From Tilletia caries (lineage: Eukaryota; Basidiomycota; Exobasidiomycetes; Tilletiales; Tilletiaceae): DNA of 64,000 nucleotides. Each line of letters starts with the position of its first letter. Positions within the stretch are counted from its first letter, which is position 1. The position numbers and the translations under genes are program-made. Below are positions 51,686-63,864 of the stretch, one piece after another. The DNA lies in assembly GCA_032718865.1 (NCBI GenBank), contig JALUTQ010000001.1:868001-932000 (forward strand). The letters run 5' to 3'. The notes beneath the pieces are model-generated. The model made no database searches. It worked only from the letters and a program-made list of their open reading frames with translations, and was not told the DNA's origin.

Positions 51686-54491
51686 GCGAGCGGTGTGGGT
51701 GTTGTCCGAGCCGATCTGTGTCTGTACCGGTTAGTATCGATTCCCTCAAGACTCGGGACAGAGGTGTAATCGGCGTCGACTCCAGTAGCGCCATGATGCG
51801 ATGCTTGTCCTCACTCCGCGTTTGCATGGTATGCTCCAACTCTCCTCCTCGACGCCGATTGGTTTTGATCTGTATGTGGACATTCTGGACAAGAGAGACA
51901 GAATGCTAAGTTGATGACTTCGTCATAAACACATTGGCGTGAAGTGACTCACCCTCTTCATAAGTCCGTATGACCGCTCCTGTGGATAGCTCCAGTACGT
52001 CCAAGCCGGGCCGTGACGTCGAACCTGATCTGCAATATGCAGTGCGATGTGGAAATTGTACGGAACCCACAACGGGCCTATCTCAGTCGCGTTGATGGTC
52101 ACAAACGTCTTGAGGCTGGTCTGGAGAACCTCCATCTGTGGCTCGTCTATGACTCGGCTGTGGGCAATGCGGCATGCTGAGGCGAGGACGAGAGCGGCCT
52201 CCAGCATCACCACGAGCGATACCGATTTGATGAACTCGGGCTCCTTCTCCTTCTCTTTTCCCTTATCCTTTTGCTTTCTTTTTCCGGGCTCGTTCTGGAT
52301 TCGGACTTGCTGCCGTGGATACTGGAGTCGGTGTCGAAGTCGAACGGGTAACCGTTGCCGAGGTTGAGGCCACTGAAGTCGAGGCCGGCGTAGGCTCCGT
52401 AGCCACTCCATCGGCTAAGCCCTGCTTGACCATGCGAACCTTTGCAGTGTGAAACGTCTTGTGCGCGGATGTGAGGAGAAGACCTGTCCAAGCCGAAGCA
52501 ATCAAAACAGGCATGATATACTGGGACAACACCGACCACCCAGCTGCTGTCGGAGTGCCGCCTGACGTGTGCCCTAGGTCAGGACTGATTCGAGTGACCC
52601 CGATTGGATACGTCGTTGCCTGGAGTACTTCCTTGCAGACGTGTAAGCCGGCCCGGTCGAGTAGCTTGCCGTCCACCAAAGTTTGTACCCAGAAGTGTTT
52701 GCACAGGCCCAAATCGAGATTGTGCATCACGTCCACTGGCGCGTTGTGTAGGCTGGACCAGCCCGGAATCTTGTAGAGGGCAGACAGGCAGGCGGCCTCA
52801 TCGCGCCGAAGCGATTCGATCTCTGATGGACGAAGTCTGGGTACCGCTTCCGGCAAAGCACTGAGCGATTTCCTCCGATGTCGATCTGCATCCCGAGAAG
52901 GTGCCTCCTCGCCTTCGAGCATCGCACCGACCCATTCATCGTAGTCGATCGTGCACCAGGGGCAGAACTGGCCTTTGGATGAGTGACTTGGGAACCCGGC
53001 AGTGATGGTGCGTGCGTCCGTATCCGCCAGCAAACGCTCTAGGCGGATCCGAACCTTGATTGGGTGGCCCGTATCATGATTGAGTAGCTCGGGCACATGT
53101 AAGCCTTCCTCCTGAAGACGACAGAGCTCGGCCACCATGATGTCCAGCGCTGCGTGGAGGCCTTCCGCGGTCGGTTTCTGCGGGCCTGGCAGAATGCAGC
53201 AGACATGTGTGTATGAAGAGGAGTTCCGGAGTCGAAAGGGGAGGTCGTCCACGCGCAACGAGACGACGCAGCAGCTATACGAAGCCGTCCCTAGCCTGTA
53301 GAACGGCTGCACCCAGTCAATCATCAGAGATAGACGGAGCACCAAGTCGAAGGAATCGTCTCCGTCCCGGGAGGACCAATTGGACCCGTCGTACAGATCT
53401 CTGTAAACTCCTGCGGTTTTTTGTCGCTGTGTGTGCTCCCGACAGTAGGCGAGAACGTTGGGCCTGGGGAGGAGTTGCTGGATCCAGGTCGTTATCGGCT
53501 CATATCGAAACCGGACCTTGACTTGCCGCAGCATGAGGGGTTGAGGACCCTGTCGGAGGCTTTGAACCGAATGCTGTGGTATTTGGAAGAGGTCCTTGCC
53601 GCAGTTCCGACATGTCAAGACCCGTTGCTCGATGGCGACCTTGAGTAGGTGCGGTGTCCAGCACGATCGATCCGGACACAAGGCGTACGTGATGCCTAAT
53701 CCGTTGAGACCCAGAGTCTTGCGTACGCGCGCCATTCGAGCGCTCAGTCCTTTACGCTTGCCCGATCCCAGAGTTCCCGCCGAAATGGTGTACGCGACCG
53801 CCTGCATGAACACGAGGAGCAGCTCGCAAGTACGATCGGGGACGCTGTGGTCAACGTTGAGCCATGCGAGGAGCAGCTCCGACAGATGCAGCCATTCCGG
53901 CTGCGAGCTGGAATCGCGGATCGAAGCGAACTGCGGGTCCGAGTCGCTATCGTCGCTGTCGATCTCCAACTCGAAGGCACCGGTTAACAAGTCTTCTTCC
54001 GTTGGGAGCAGGTCTGCAGTCGCGCGCGCCAGTTGACCGCCGTCGAATTCACCGCCGTCGAATCCGGCCCCTGAGTCGATGTAACCCTGTGGTTCATCAG
54101 GAAAGAAAGGTCCAGAAAGGCTCATCAGTGACCGCTTTTAGCTATCGCCTCCGGCATCTTTGAACGAGCAGGGATATGTCAGCACTCACTTGGTATGCTC
54201 CGTCCATCCCGTCTGGGGCCTCGTCGTGGCCCTGCTCACCAAACCCTGCGTCCGGTCCCGAAGAGTATCCTTCGTCAAACGCAAAGAGGTGGTTCTGATA
54301 AGTGATTCGATTGACCGATCTCCCCTCTGGACCGCATTTGTTGCAGAAGCACAGCTTCTGGTTCTTGTCCGTAACGAGCTCCATGCCGGAAACTTGCCGA
54401 TGCTGACTGTCGTCTCAGGTTTGACGTTACGGAGATGCTTCGTGCCGAGGTGCGAGAGGTTGGAGATGAAAGGCTGGCATAAAGAAGGATG

Positions 54492-54786
54492 AATGGGTGA
54501 GGGAAGTCGAGGTTAGTCAAGGAACCCCAGATGCAACAAGACGGGGAGCGCAGATGTGGACTGTCTGCAGGGTAGATCTCACCCTGCTTGCCGAAAAGCG
54601 AGATGGCCGATGGATGATGGCGGCGCGGACCTGCTACGCGCCGCAAAGCGAGCAGTCAGGGACGAAGTTGTGCGGTGAGCTGCCTATGACAAAGAATGGG
54701 ATTGATGGGTGAGGGGAGTCGAAGTCAGCAAAATGACTCCCAGACATAGAGCGTGGACGCAGACTGCAGGATGAATCTCACCTGCC
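54492..54786. repeat. Direct repeat of about 90 bp, two copies
   Basis: 54492-54587 and 54702-54786 share GATGGGTGAGG(G/A)... and end ...CTCACC(C)TGC. They lie upstream of the Tnp2 gene and contain GGTGAG donor-like sites on the minus strand, so may be a duplicated leader exon. Confidence 0.55.
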
Positions 54787-55383
54787 TGAGGCCTGGATGA
54801 TTGCCGACAAGTCACCAGGGTGCAGATTGCGGCTTGTTGAGAATGGACGAATCTTGAAGAGCGAGGATGATGGATGTGGTGGTCGGAACAAAGGAGGTGG
54901 GGGTGGCGGCGCGGACCTTGTCAAGGACGCACGCACGGTCCACAAGCATCGAGCATCGAACTCCAACGCCTCGACGCGGACGAAGTCCATGCTCTGATAG
55001 CCAATGACAAGCGCGGGCAATGAGGGGAAGGACAACAGGCATGTAGGAACCCAGGCGTTGACGAGGTCTATGCTGAACCGTCAATCAGAGACCATACACC
55101 TCACTTTCTCCGTATGCCAAACATCCGCACATCAAAGCAAGGAAATCATCGCAACGTGTGGGCATCGTGCGCCAGAGATGGTATTGAGAAAAGACCGGGA
55201 AAAGGATAAGAGAGGAGCGCTTGGGACAGTGAAGATTGTAGGGACAAACGTGCGTTAACCGGACTGAGAAGATCGAGACGAGTAGGCGAGGATACAGAGA
55301 GAAGGCAAAGACGATGCGAGAAGCGGCGACCAGCTGCGAAGAGACTTGCGAGCTGCTCGTGCGTAGGGGAGGAGGAGAAATCA
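54787..55383. other. No supported gene
   Basis: About 600 bp. Overlapping short ORFs on both strands look like chance products of GC-rich DNA. Confidence 0.4.
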
Positions 55384-56367
55384 TCAGGTGTCCGGCTCGG
55401 CGTCGGACTTGGAGTCCGCTTCTTTGCCAAACTCCATCCGGTTGCCGCCGGCAACGAGGATGGGCATGGGGCATCGGCGAGGCGTCTGGCCAGGGATAGC
55501 CTCGTATGGACGAAGCACACGGCCGATCCCCTGACTGGCTGGGCCGTACGGACGAGTCGGGAGTACGCGCCGACCGTTATGATAAAGGGTCGAAGGGTGC
55601 GAGACGGAGGAAGCCGAAGTTGAAGGCCCAGCCTCAGAGCCCGAAGCACCGGTGAACGGCGCCAGTGCTCGGCGCGACGGAGTTGGAAGACCAGGGGCAG
55701 AAGCAAAAGACGGCTTCGCTGTCGGGGCGGAGGAGGAAACCCTCTTTTTGGATGGCGTCGCTTTCTCTTTTGATGTGGAGGAGGGTGCGCGAGAGCTCGA
55801 AGCGGCCTCTGAGGACGACGTTTCCGAATGACCGTGTTCCGTGTCTTGATGCTGCTGCTTCCAAAGCTCGTAGTCGTGGAGCGCGGCGAAGTCGGTCCAA
55901 TGAGGTGCGTCTGAACCTCGGGGTCCAGGCAAGAGGTTCACACCGGGCCTATAGTTGGGGTTAGAGCGGCGTAACTCGGCCTCGCTCCGGGCCTCCTTGA
56001 AGGCTTCGTTCTCGGCCCAGCCGGCGGGAGTGAGCCGATGGCGGAGGTGCTTGATACGAGGAGGGCGGCGCAAAGCCCGTTCGATCATGGCGTCGAACTC
56101 GGCTGCCGAGGGAGGGTCGGGCGATGGCGCTTCACGTCGCCGCATGATTGACGATGCGAAGGTAGATGTGAGTGGCTGCGGGCCAGGAGCAGCGGGCTCC
56201 TCGTTCAGGTTGAGCGCCGCCGAGGCGGGTGATACCGAATTGCGCTCGGAAAGTTCCAACGCGGCTGAGGACGGCGACACAGGCGTAGTCGGATTCGCCA
56301 GTGTAGAGGATTCGGACGGCGATGCGGGCGGCGATGGGTCCGCGACGGGAGGAGCGTGGTCGTCCAT
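55384..56367 (-). CDS. Hypothetical Ser/Pro-rich protein
   Basis: 327 residues from ATG 56367 (MDDHAPPVADPSPP); an alternative upstream frame reaches 56475. Mostly Ser/Pro/Ala-rich and probably disordered. One compact segment (FDAMIERALRRPPRIKHLRHRL ... GWAENEAFKEARSEAELRRS ... HWTDFAALHDYELWKQQHQD) might fold. Family not recognised. May be a mobile-element accessory ORF given its position between the Tnp2 and Crypton genes. Confidence 0.45.
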   Translation of the reverse strand: MDDHAPPVADPSPPASPSESSTLANPTTPVSPSSAALELSERNSVSPASAALNLNEEPAAPGPQPLTSTFASSIMRRREAPSPDPPSAAEFDAMIERALRRPPRIKHLRHRLTPAGWAENEAFKEARSEAELRRSNPNYRPGVNLLPGPRGSDAPHWTDFAALHDYELWKQQHQDTEHGHSETSSSEAASSSRAPSSTSKEKATPSKKRVSSSAPTAKPSFASAPGLPTPSRRALAPFTGASGSEAGPSTSASSVSHPSTLYHNGRRVLPTRPYGPASQGIGRVLRPYEAIPGQTPRRCPMPILVAGGNRMEFGKEADSKSDAEPDT

Positions 56368-59300
56368 CGAAAAGACAAGTAGAGAGAGAGTCAGAGAGTC
56401 AGAAGGCGAATCAGCAATGCCGAAACGGAAGAGGGGGACACGAGGGAGGCACTTACTTGGGAAAACGAAAAGCACGGCTGCTTAAAGCGCCTAGGCCGAA
56501 GCCAAGGGAACAGAAGCCAAGCAGGGCGGTCGGCAGAGCGCTACCTGTTGCAGGGTAAGTGCTGAAAACAGACACGATGAGCAATTCATGGACGAGAAAG
56601 CGCATGGGTGGTAGGGTACAAAGATTACTCACTGTCTGAAAGGACATCTCCACTCTCCGGCAGAGGCCGCAACGAGCGACGCGGCACGCCCAGCCCAAAG
56701 AGGACGTCCAGATCGAGAGGGCGGGTGGCAGCGGCGGATGAATGCAGGGAATCGAGGTAAGGAGTGGGTAACCTTCGACGGACATGTTGACGAACGACGA
56801 ACGTACCACGAAAATCGAGGCAGAGTGGTAGGTAAGTAGGTTAGCCTTCAGAACTTTCACGAAATCCGTCAAGTCTTTTAAACGTTATCTCCAGCTGAAA
56901 ATTTTAGGAGAACTTCTCAGTTTTCCCAAAAACAGATAACCCGTACAGAACCGGTCAGTTTTCCGCCTCAGCGATAACACCGGGAAAACTGCATGTCAGG
57001 CTCGAGTTATCCCCCCCGTTAAACTCAAGCGCGTTTCGCAGTATCTCCTTCGTCTGCGCACCTTTGACGTTGCTGTCGCTTGCGGCTTGTCCCGACGTCC
57101 GGCTGAAGACCGCGGCGCGGCGCGCCGCGGCGAGTTCTAGATGCTCAGTATGTACCGAGTCCTGAGTTCCCGACATCGCCATAACCTGTATGTGAGCCGC
57201 CGGCCGTGTACGTCTGGAGTCCCTCTCCATGTATATTGCAAAAGATAGACTACCAAGGCCACTCGATATGGAATCGACTACGTTTGCGACCATGTCAGCG
57301 CTCCCCTCGAGGGCCTCAGGCCTCAGCTGCGGTCAAGTTTATAAGCATAGGAGGCAAGCGAAGCGACCGGTAAAGCGGCAAGCTTGAAGGCTTCCCTTTG
57401 TGCTACTGGCGTGTCCGACATTGCGGATCACGAAACCTTTCTGTTGCTTAGCTTGATGTATAGCTTGAGCCCTTATTGAGCTTAACACATCGCCCCTTCC
57501 CGACAGTATCCGCCTGCCTGCTCCTGCGCTCCTGCGGGATCGACACGCCGAGTTTGGAGGTGAATCGTGAATCTCTATCTGGTACATAACCACCAGTAGT
57601 AGTCTATACAGCTGTGTCGTGGGAGGCCGGACGTGAGGCGTGAGGCGTGAGGCGCGCCGTCCGAGGGTTGAACCACGCGGGTTCATGCTTCATGCTGCGT
57701 TCATGTATACATTAGTTATTGGCATGCTTCATGCTGCCGGCGTCAAGCGTCAAGAGACGCTCCGCCCGTGCGGCCAGGAGTGTGGAGTTGTATGTCAGTG
57801 GGATTTCGCGACGTGAAATACACCATCCTTCCTTCCGTCCAAACCACCTCTTTCAAGCTCAAGGCAAGTCGCCCGCCGCTCATCGACCGTCACAATAAGT
57901 CGCCTGTTGCTCTCACTCCTCCGTCGTCGGAGCAAGTCTTGAGCCTCAAGAAGACTACCAGGAAAGCCAAACAGCTGGCTCAAAGTATATTAGTAGTAAG
58001 TGGGCTGCTATCGCAGTGCGAGTACTTGCTCATGCGCTCATGCTGTATACTTCCTTGCTAACCCTATATATCACTCCTTGCCTCCATCGTCCATGGCCAG
58101 CGCGCGAACCATGCGGCTTGCAGTAAACGCGTGGGTCACGTCGGGCCAATCCATGCTCAGACACTTTGAGAGGGAAGCCAATAATGGGCGATGATTAACT
58201 CATATTCATTGGTGTGGTTGTCAGCGCTCGAGGTACATCCACGTCGATTTGATGTGAACAGGTAGAATTCGTATGGTGACGGCTGGGACCGAGATGATCA
58301 TGATCAAAGTAAAGACGCCCTATACGCCGGTCACCACCGCTTGGTCAACAAAGCAGCACATCACCATGATTGGATAGCAAAGGAAGTGGTTACCAAGCTG
58401 GGACCAGCTGACAAGCTGATGGTTCCTTTCCTATCCGCCGCCGCAGAAATTTAAGGAGGATAGTTGAGCAAGCTCTCTGCTGTAGCTGACGGCCAATAGG
58501 ACACTGTAATAGGTGAATACTCTCCCTCACTCCCTCCAACTGTCCGTCCTCTCCACGACTACTGATCAAACAACTTTCTTTCAACAGCTTCGCAATCCAC
58601 ATCTCTTCTCTGCCCTTCCTGTGCTGTGCGCGTGTCGCGAATCGGCGTCTGACGGCCGACAGTGCGTGTGTTTGGACCATACATGGTGAGTAAGCGTCCT
58701 AACCGTGGCTCAGAAATCTTTCAATGTCACTGATTCTGCTTCCCCTATTTCTCTACCTCGAACAGGTCTGCATGCTCGGCTCTCAGGCGCCCAACGTCCT
58801 CAGACTCGTTCTCGTTCGTGAGACGTGAGTGAGCAGAAGTTGTGGTTTTTGGCCGCATGTAGTCTGTTGTCTGATGTGTCGGCACTGATCAATTCCACAC
58901 CACTTCCTCCCGTCTAAACAGTGCGCACACAACGATATCGAAGCTTCAACGTTCAGGGAAATTTTTCTATTCAGAGTGCGGATGCTATGAGTGATGACAG
59001 GCTGATGTCCTTACTTTTTTGAGGTTGAGCCATTGAGCAGATTGCATACGTTGTACGCAATATGGTCGACGTTGCCCACGTCCCACACGCGGTACACTCG
59101 CACACTCGCTTGGCACTATTGGTGAATGACGGCTCATTTTCTTCCAGATCACAGCATAGCACCATACATGATCCTTTTGCGCGCCGTCTGCATCTGCTAC
59201 GCTGGCTTCGGCTGACTGCTTTTTCTGATCCTGTTCCCTGCTGATGTCTCCAAATTCCACTTCCGATGTCTTATTCTCTCTCGATGTCTTATTCCCTCAG

Positions 59301-59729
59301 GGCTTACCAAGCTCAATCAGGATTCAGGACGCCTACCTAAAGGCCTACGACAGTCGACACGCGCGAATCTCGATGCTGGATTTGAGAGGATGGGAGGACG
59401 GGAAGAAGAGGATGTGGTTGCCTCCTTCTTCCAGCATTGTTGACCATCGTCTCCCACCATCCTCACTTCATCTCTACTCTCTGGCACTCTGCAGGCCAGG
59501 GGCGATGATAGCTCAAAGGGAAGTCATGCATTTGGACTTGCGAGCTGATTTAACATCCGGCATCCCTATCCTTCCCATTAGCCCGCAGCTAGACATATAC
59601 ATGGCGTCGAGTCGATCGATTACAATTTACATGCGAGAAAGAGCGGGCGATCGTAGAAGAGAGAAGGTGAAGAGAGATGGAGATCAAGATTCAGAACAAA
59701 AGCAAGTGAGCAACTGCTTGATGTTGGAG
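56368..59729. other. Gene-poor stretch
   Basis: 3.4 kb. Contains repeats of CAGTTTTCC/GTTATC words (56,885-57,020), a GGCGTGA triplet repeat at about 57,633-57,655, and canonical donor/acceptor pairs on the plus strand at about 58,684/58,767 that could belong to a spliced transcript. No protein family recognised. A 177-codon plus ORF at 59244 has no supporting motif. Confidence 0.4.
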
Positions 59730-62700
59730 CTAGGGCAACCATGTACGAAGCCGTCCCATGATCACATCCCGAGCTGACGTCGCGTCTTGTTGATGTCGCC
59801 CGTGGTCGACGTCGGCGCGCTTGCGTTTGAAGCCAGATGTCTTCGAGAGCCAGTCGGAGAGACTTCTCGCGCTGTAGCCGCCGTAGCACGCCTCAAAGAA
59901 TCTGAGCGCGTGTTCTTGCTTCCACGCCGGGCGAGACCGAGTGATCTCCTCGATCAATTCGATAACCTTTCGCCGACGACTCCACTCCTGCTTCATGCCC
60001 GGCGCAGATCTCCACACCGTCCCCCACATCTCCTCCATGCACCGCGTTCCGAACTTCCCATTCACGCCTATGCTGTACTCCACCCACACGTCTCGCACCG
60101 AAGGACTTGGACGAAATTGGTACGAGGGGAAGACCGTGTCCCTGTTGACGTCGTATTGCCATGGCTCGTTCGCATCCATTTTCTGCTTTCCCCATCGCTC
60201 CTCCTCCTTCAACTTCAACTCCTGAATCCTCTCCTGCTGTGCGCCTGAGATGGCAGTGCCGCTAGAGGACTGAGGAGCCGGAGCTGAGGGTGGAGAGGCG
60301 CTGGAGATGGCAGCGATGGAGGAGGCCGAGGCCGTTATGAAGTCGGCCAGGAGAGCGACAGACTGAGGGCTGAAGCAGGACTGGTCGAAGATGGTCGGGT
60401 GGATCGGCCCGGGTGGGGAAATGGGAGGGGTTGGACCGGTGATGGCGGGTGCGGCGTTGCGCAGGACGGTTCCGGGGGGGAAGAAGGAGCCGAAATCGAA
60501 GACGGCAAGGGAGGAGAAGAGAGCTGCGGAGCCGAAGAAGGAGAAAGGAGCTGCTGAGGAGCATCATTGAGGTTTGTTGCGTGCCCAGACGGGTGCCGAG
60601 AGGAAAGGTGCGAAGAGTTGCTGCTGCTGGTGGTGGTTGAGATCGAGGAACACAATGCCGAGGCGCGGGAGCTGCTTGCTGTACCGCTGCTGCTGAGGGT
60701 GCCGCTGCTGAAGGAAGACGGCGCACGTGCAGCTGACGCGCTGCTCACATCCTTGGAGTTGGAGGTGCCGACACCGGCCGAAAGGGAGAGACTCTGGTTG
60801 GAAACCGAAAGGAGAGGACGAGCAGCAGAAGCGGTGATGGTGGAGAGAGGGGGGGCAGGCTGCTGATGATATCGTGCATCACTCGGGAGGTTTTGAAAGA
60901 CAAGAAGCTGCAGACAAAGGTCGAGCTTTTGATTCAACGCCATGTCCCTGCGCTCAAAGCCGGTCTTGATATCAGCGAGCGCCAGCTTGACCCCGGCTCC
61001 GAGCTGCTGTGGAAGTTGCGAGAACTGCCTCTCTGCCTCTGAGTCCTCCGCCTTGACTGCTGTGTTGAGAGCTGCTGCAAACGCGTGAAACTGCGGACTG
61101 GAGAAGGTCGGACACGCTGCGAAGGGCTTGAAGGTCGACCAAGCAGGATGCTGGCTGAGAATCGCCGCATCCTGAAGCAGTACCTCTCGGAACCATTCGA
61201 GACAATCCAAGAAGGCAGAGAGAGCAAAGTCGGACGCATTTTCGTTGGCCGTCCGTCGCTCCTGGAGCTTCTCTCGCTCGTCTTCGATCCACGGAAAGAG
61301 CTGGGAGAGGAGGACGTCGGGAGGCTCTAAAGTGGAGAGATGGAGAGGAGAAGAGCAACGATCAGCAACCTAGAACTGTGCAGTTGACGAGCGTGAAGGA
61401 ATGGAGAGCGGGATCTTACTTGTGTGGGCCCTGGCAACATAGTACGAGTCCAGGTCCTGTCCATTGAATCCAGCGACCGCCCAAATCGCATCAAGGGGGA
61501 ACGAACGATCGTAGCAGGACCGGAACGCTCCACCGTCGGACCACCCTCCGAGCGCCTTCGTTCCAGAAACACTGGCCCCGTTCTCGCGAGCGTGCATGGC
61601 TCCCGCGGTACGCCCTGCGTGTGTGGTCTTGCCCACATCAACATTGTTGAGGCGAAACATCGTTCGCACCGCGCCGTCATGAGCTGATGAATTGGGGAGA
61701 AGGAAACGTTCGTCAAATTGAGAAACACCATAACAGCAGCATGTGTGCGTGCGTGTCGCCCTCCCAACCCTCATCCCAAACAGTTTTCCAACCATCAACC
61801 ATGGAGCTCCTACCAACCAAACCTCAACCCCAATCGGCAATCCACAACCATCTCTATTCTCTCCCGGCTCCAGCAGAACTACTCACTCTTGTAGCTCATC
61901 TCTTTGCTTGATGCAGAATGTCGTCCACGGAAGACAACCCAACCCCACCATTCCCTGTAACCGTACTTGCCGTGGGTCTTTCTCTTGAAGTCGGGCGCAA
62001 AGGTAGGTCGCCCTCGGCTTCCAAGTTGCATCGACCACAGCGCCTGCATCGCCAGCGCGCCGACAGGACAGCGAAGAGGGTCTTTGTGCCGCGCCGCGGC
62101 AAACTCGTCCAAGCGACCCTGTTGATTCGTCTTGCTGTTGTCGGCGCGAAGTGCTAGAAGCTGAATTAGTCCATTAGTGATGAGAGAGTGTGGAAGAGTG
62201 TTAGATCAGTACAAGTAGAGGCAGAACACACCACACCACACCAGGATGCGCTTGCCTTTATTGGATTCGCATCGCCACGGGAAGGAACAGTTGCATGATG
62301 GACGAACAAATCGGACCACTCCAGTTGGCGAAGAGAGTTTCCTCGAAACGCAGTTGCCAAGGATAGCAAAAGCATAGACCGATCTCGTACCGCGGTGCCC
62401 AACTTGGCTGGTGTACGACCTTGTCCAGTTGTCCCAGCGCCCACTCACTCAACTTCAAGACCTCTTCTTTTCTAAGCGTAGCTGCACATCAAGTATCAAC
62501 GGTGAGGTTAGCTGTTCTGCGGTCTTCTGACAAGGGAATAGGCCACAGGAGAGAGTAGGTTGACTTGGTACTCACCAGAGGAAGACCCGAGGGCCTTTTT
62601 GCTCTTGCCCTGCGCCCGCTCTGTTGTGTTTGTCGTTCTTGGAGGTAGTCTCCAGCGAGTTGATGGTCGCATTGTCACGGAGCTTTGTCCGTGTAGCAGT

Positions 62701-63431
62701 AAAGTCGGGATGCTCTCGCCAATCGTCCTCATTGACCTTTCGAAACCATTCCAACGCGTTGATACGCTGCTTGATGGCCGAGTACCCCAACTGAGTTCCT
62801 GCAATCGTCTTCTTTGCCTCAGAGCTCGATCCAGCTCCTCGACCGCTGACATACTAGAAAGATGGATTGCAGACAAATGAAGAGGCTGTCAGCGTGTGAG
62901 CGTGTCCAAAACTCCGAAACCACAGGCCACAGGGATTGTAGAGCCGAACGCATTGAGACCATCACGCTCGACAACCTCGTGGTACCACATTACCACCGCC
63001 CTTGCCCCTTCCCTTCGCATCCAGCCTTGACCATGACGGACGAAAGTATGATCCAATGATGAATGAACTGCTGCTCGTTGTCCACATCTTCTAGGACTCT
63101 GGTGGAGTGGTGGGCACTGGGAGAAACAAAGTCAAGGGCTACTCACATGCTCGCGCTTCATTGTCATATCGATGAAGAGCGCAGCTTTGGACGCGGTGAT
63201 GGGGTAGGGCTCTATGGGCGGCTGTCGGTCGTTGCAGTACTTCTCGTACTCCGCCAGGTAGCTGTCGTAGTCGCTTTGTGTTTTGTCCAGATGGGTCGCG
63301 CATGGCCGTTTTCGAAGTGCTGCTGCTTCTTACAGCACCTCAGCGCTCGTCAGCGCTGCCAAGGCAACGCTTGCAGCGCCATCCATGGAGCGCTCGACCT
63401 CCAACGCTGCAGGCAAAGGCAAGACGGTCAT
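59730..63431 (-). CDS. Crypton-like tyrosine recombinase (Ndc10-like core plus GCR1_C-like domain), many exons, probably damaged
   Basis: Exons consistent in phase: 63431-63334, 63273-63147, 62853-62576, 62481-62449, 62407 to about 62,243, 62160-61887, 61683-61420, then 61326 onward. Core-binding part: SYLAEYEKYC and YSAIKQRINALEWF. Catalytic part: VRDRSMLLLSLATAFRG, NSKTNQQGR, RHKDPLRCPVGALA and KTTHAGRTAGA (His-x-x-Arg), then LGGWSD and CYDRSFP (candidate Tyr) followed by AGFN, the layout of Crypton/Ndc10 proteins. LSQLFPWIEDERE and VLLQDAA follow. The C-terminal domain (SVRDVWVEYSIGVNGKFGTR ... WSRRRKVIELIEEI) resembles GCR1_C DNA-binding domains found in fungal Cryptons. Two frame changes remain: one extra A in a 5-A run near 62,600, and one near 60,500-60,600. 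A domesticated copy is possible. Confidence 0.72.
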
Positions 63432-63864
63432 GCTGACAGCCCTGTGGCCCTGTGGAGAATGGACATCGCGGGCTTGAAAGAGAGAAGGATGGTGGATGGA
63501 AGCTGTAAGCGCGACTCTCTTCACGCGACGCGTTGTGCGACACTTTGTAATCAGTTTGTATGCATTACGCTCCACTGTAATGGCCAACTTGCCCGGTGCG
63601 ACGCATGCACGGGACCACTGCTGGTGGACAGTGGAAACGGGACCTTCCGTGAAGTCCCGCTCGGATCATCTCGGCGTCCCGCCCTCGTCACCACCTTTTG
63701 CCAGATTTTATTATATACACTAGATAGAGGACGACAGTGAAACTGAAAGCGTGAAAGCAATTCATTTTTGCGTGGGCCTCGAAGAAACGATGGAGTGAGA
63801 AGCATCGCTGCGGAGTTCGCAGTTTCCTTCGGAAAGCCACCACTACGATGGACTAGTGTTTTCA

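Larger units (their letters stand above)
50397..54384 (-). pseudogene. Tnp2 (CACTA/EnSpm-type) transposase gene, interrupted by a MITE
   Basis: Exon 1 (54384-54190) encodes MELVTDKNQKLCFCNKC, a CxC..C zinc motif usual at the start of Tnp2 proteins. After a 55-nt intron, exon 2 (54134 down to 51954) holds the transposase core: FPSHSSKGQFCPWCTIDYDE, then PVDVMHNLDLGLCKHFW (family Asp-x-Met-His motif) and NFHIALHIADQVRRHGPAWT. A one-base frame change lies in the A-rich stretch near 52,260. A 69-nt intron leads to an exon at 51884 (NVHIQIKTNRRRGGELEHTM) that stops inside the inserted MITE (51061-51685). Beyond it, with one copy of the 8-bp duplication removed, the same frame runs open from 51052 to a TAG at 50397-50399, about 220 codons (including YVVVHVLDPLSWPEGPG). 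CACT-type element ends were not found. Confidence 0.85.

Noticed and set aside
59244..59777. 177-residue plus-strand protein
   Set aside because: No recognisable motif, and it overlaps the 3' end of the Crypton-like gene.
63274..63333. Premature TAA in the Crypton-like N-terminus
   Set aside because: A 60-nt GTAAGA...AAAG intron removes it and joins the frames exactly, so a stop mutation need not be assumed.
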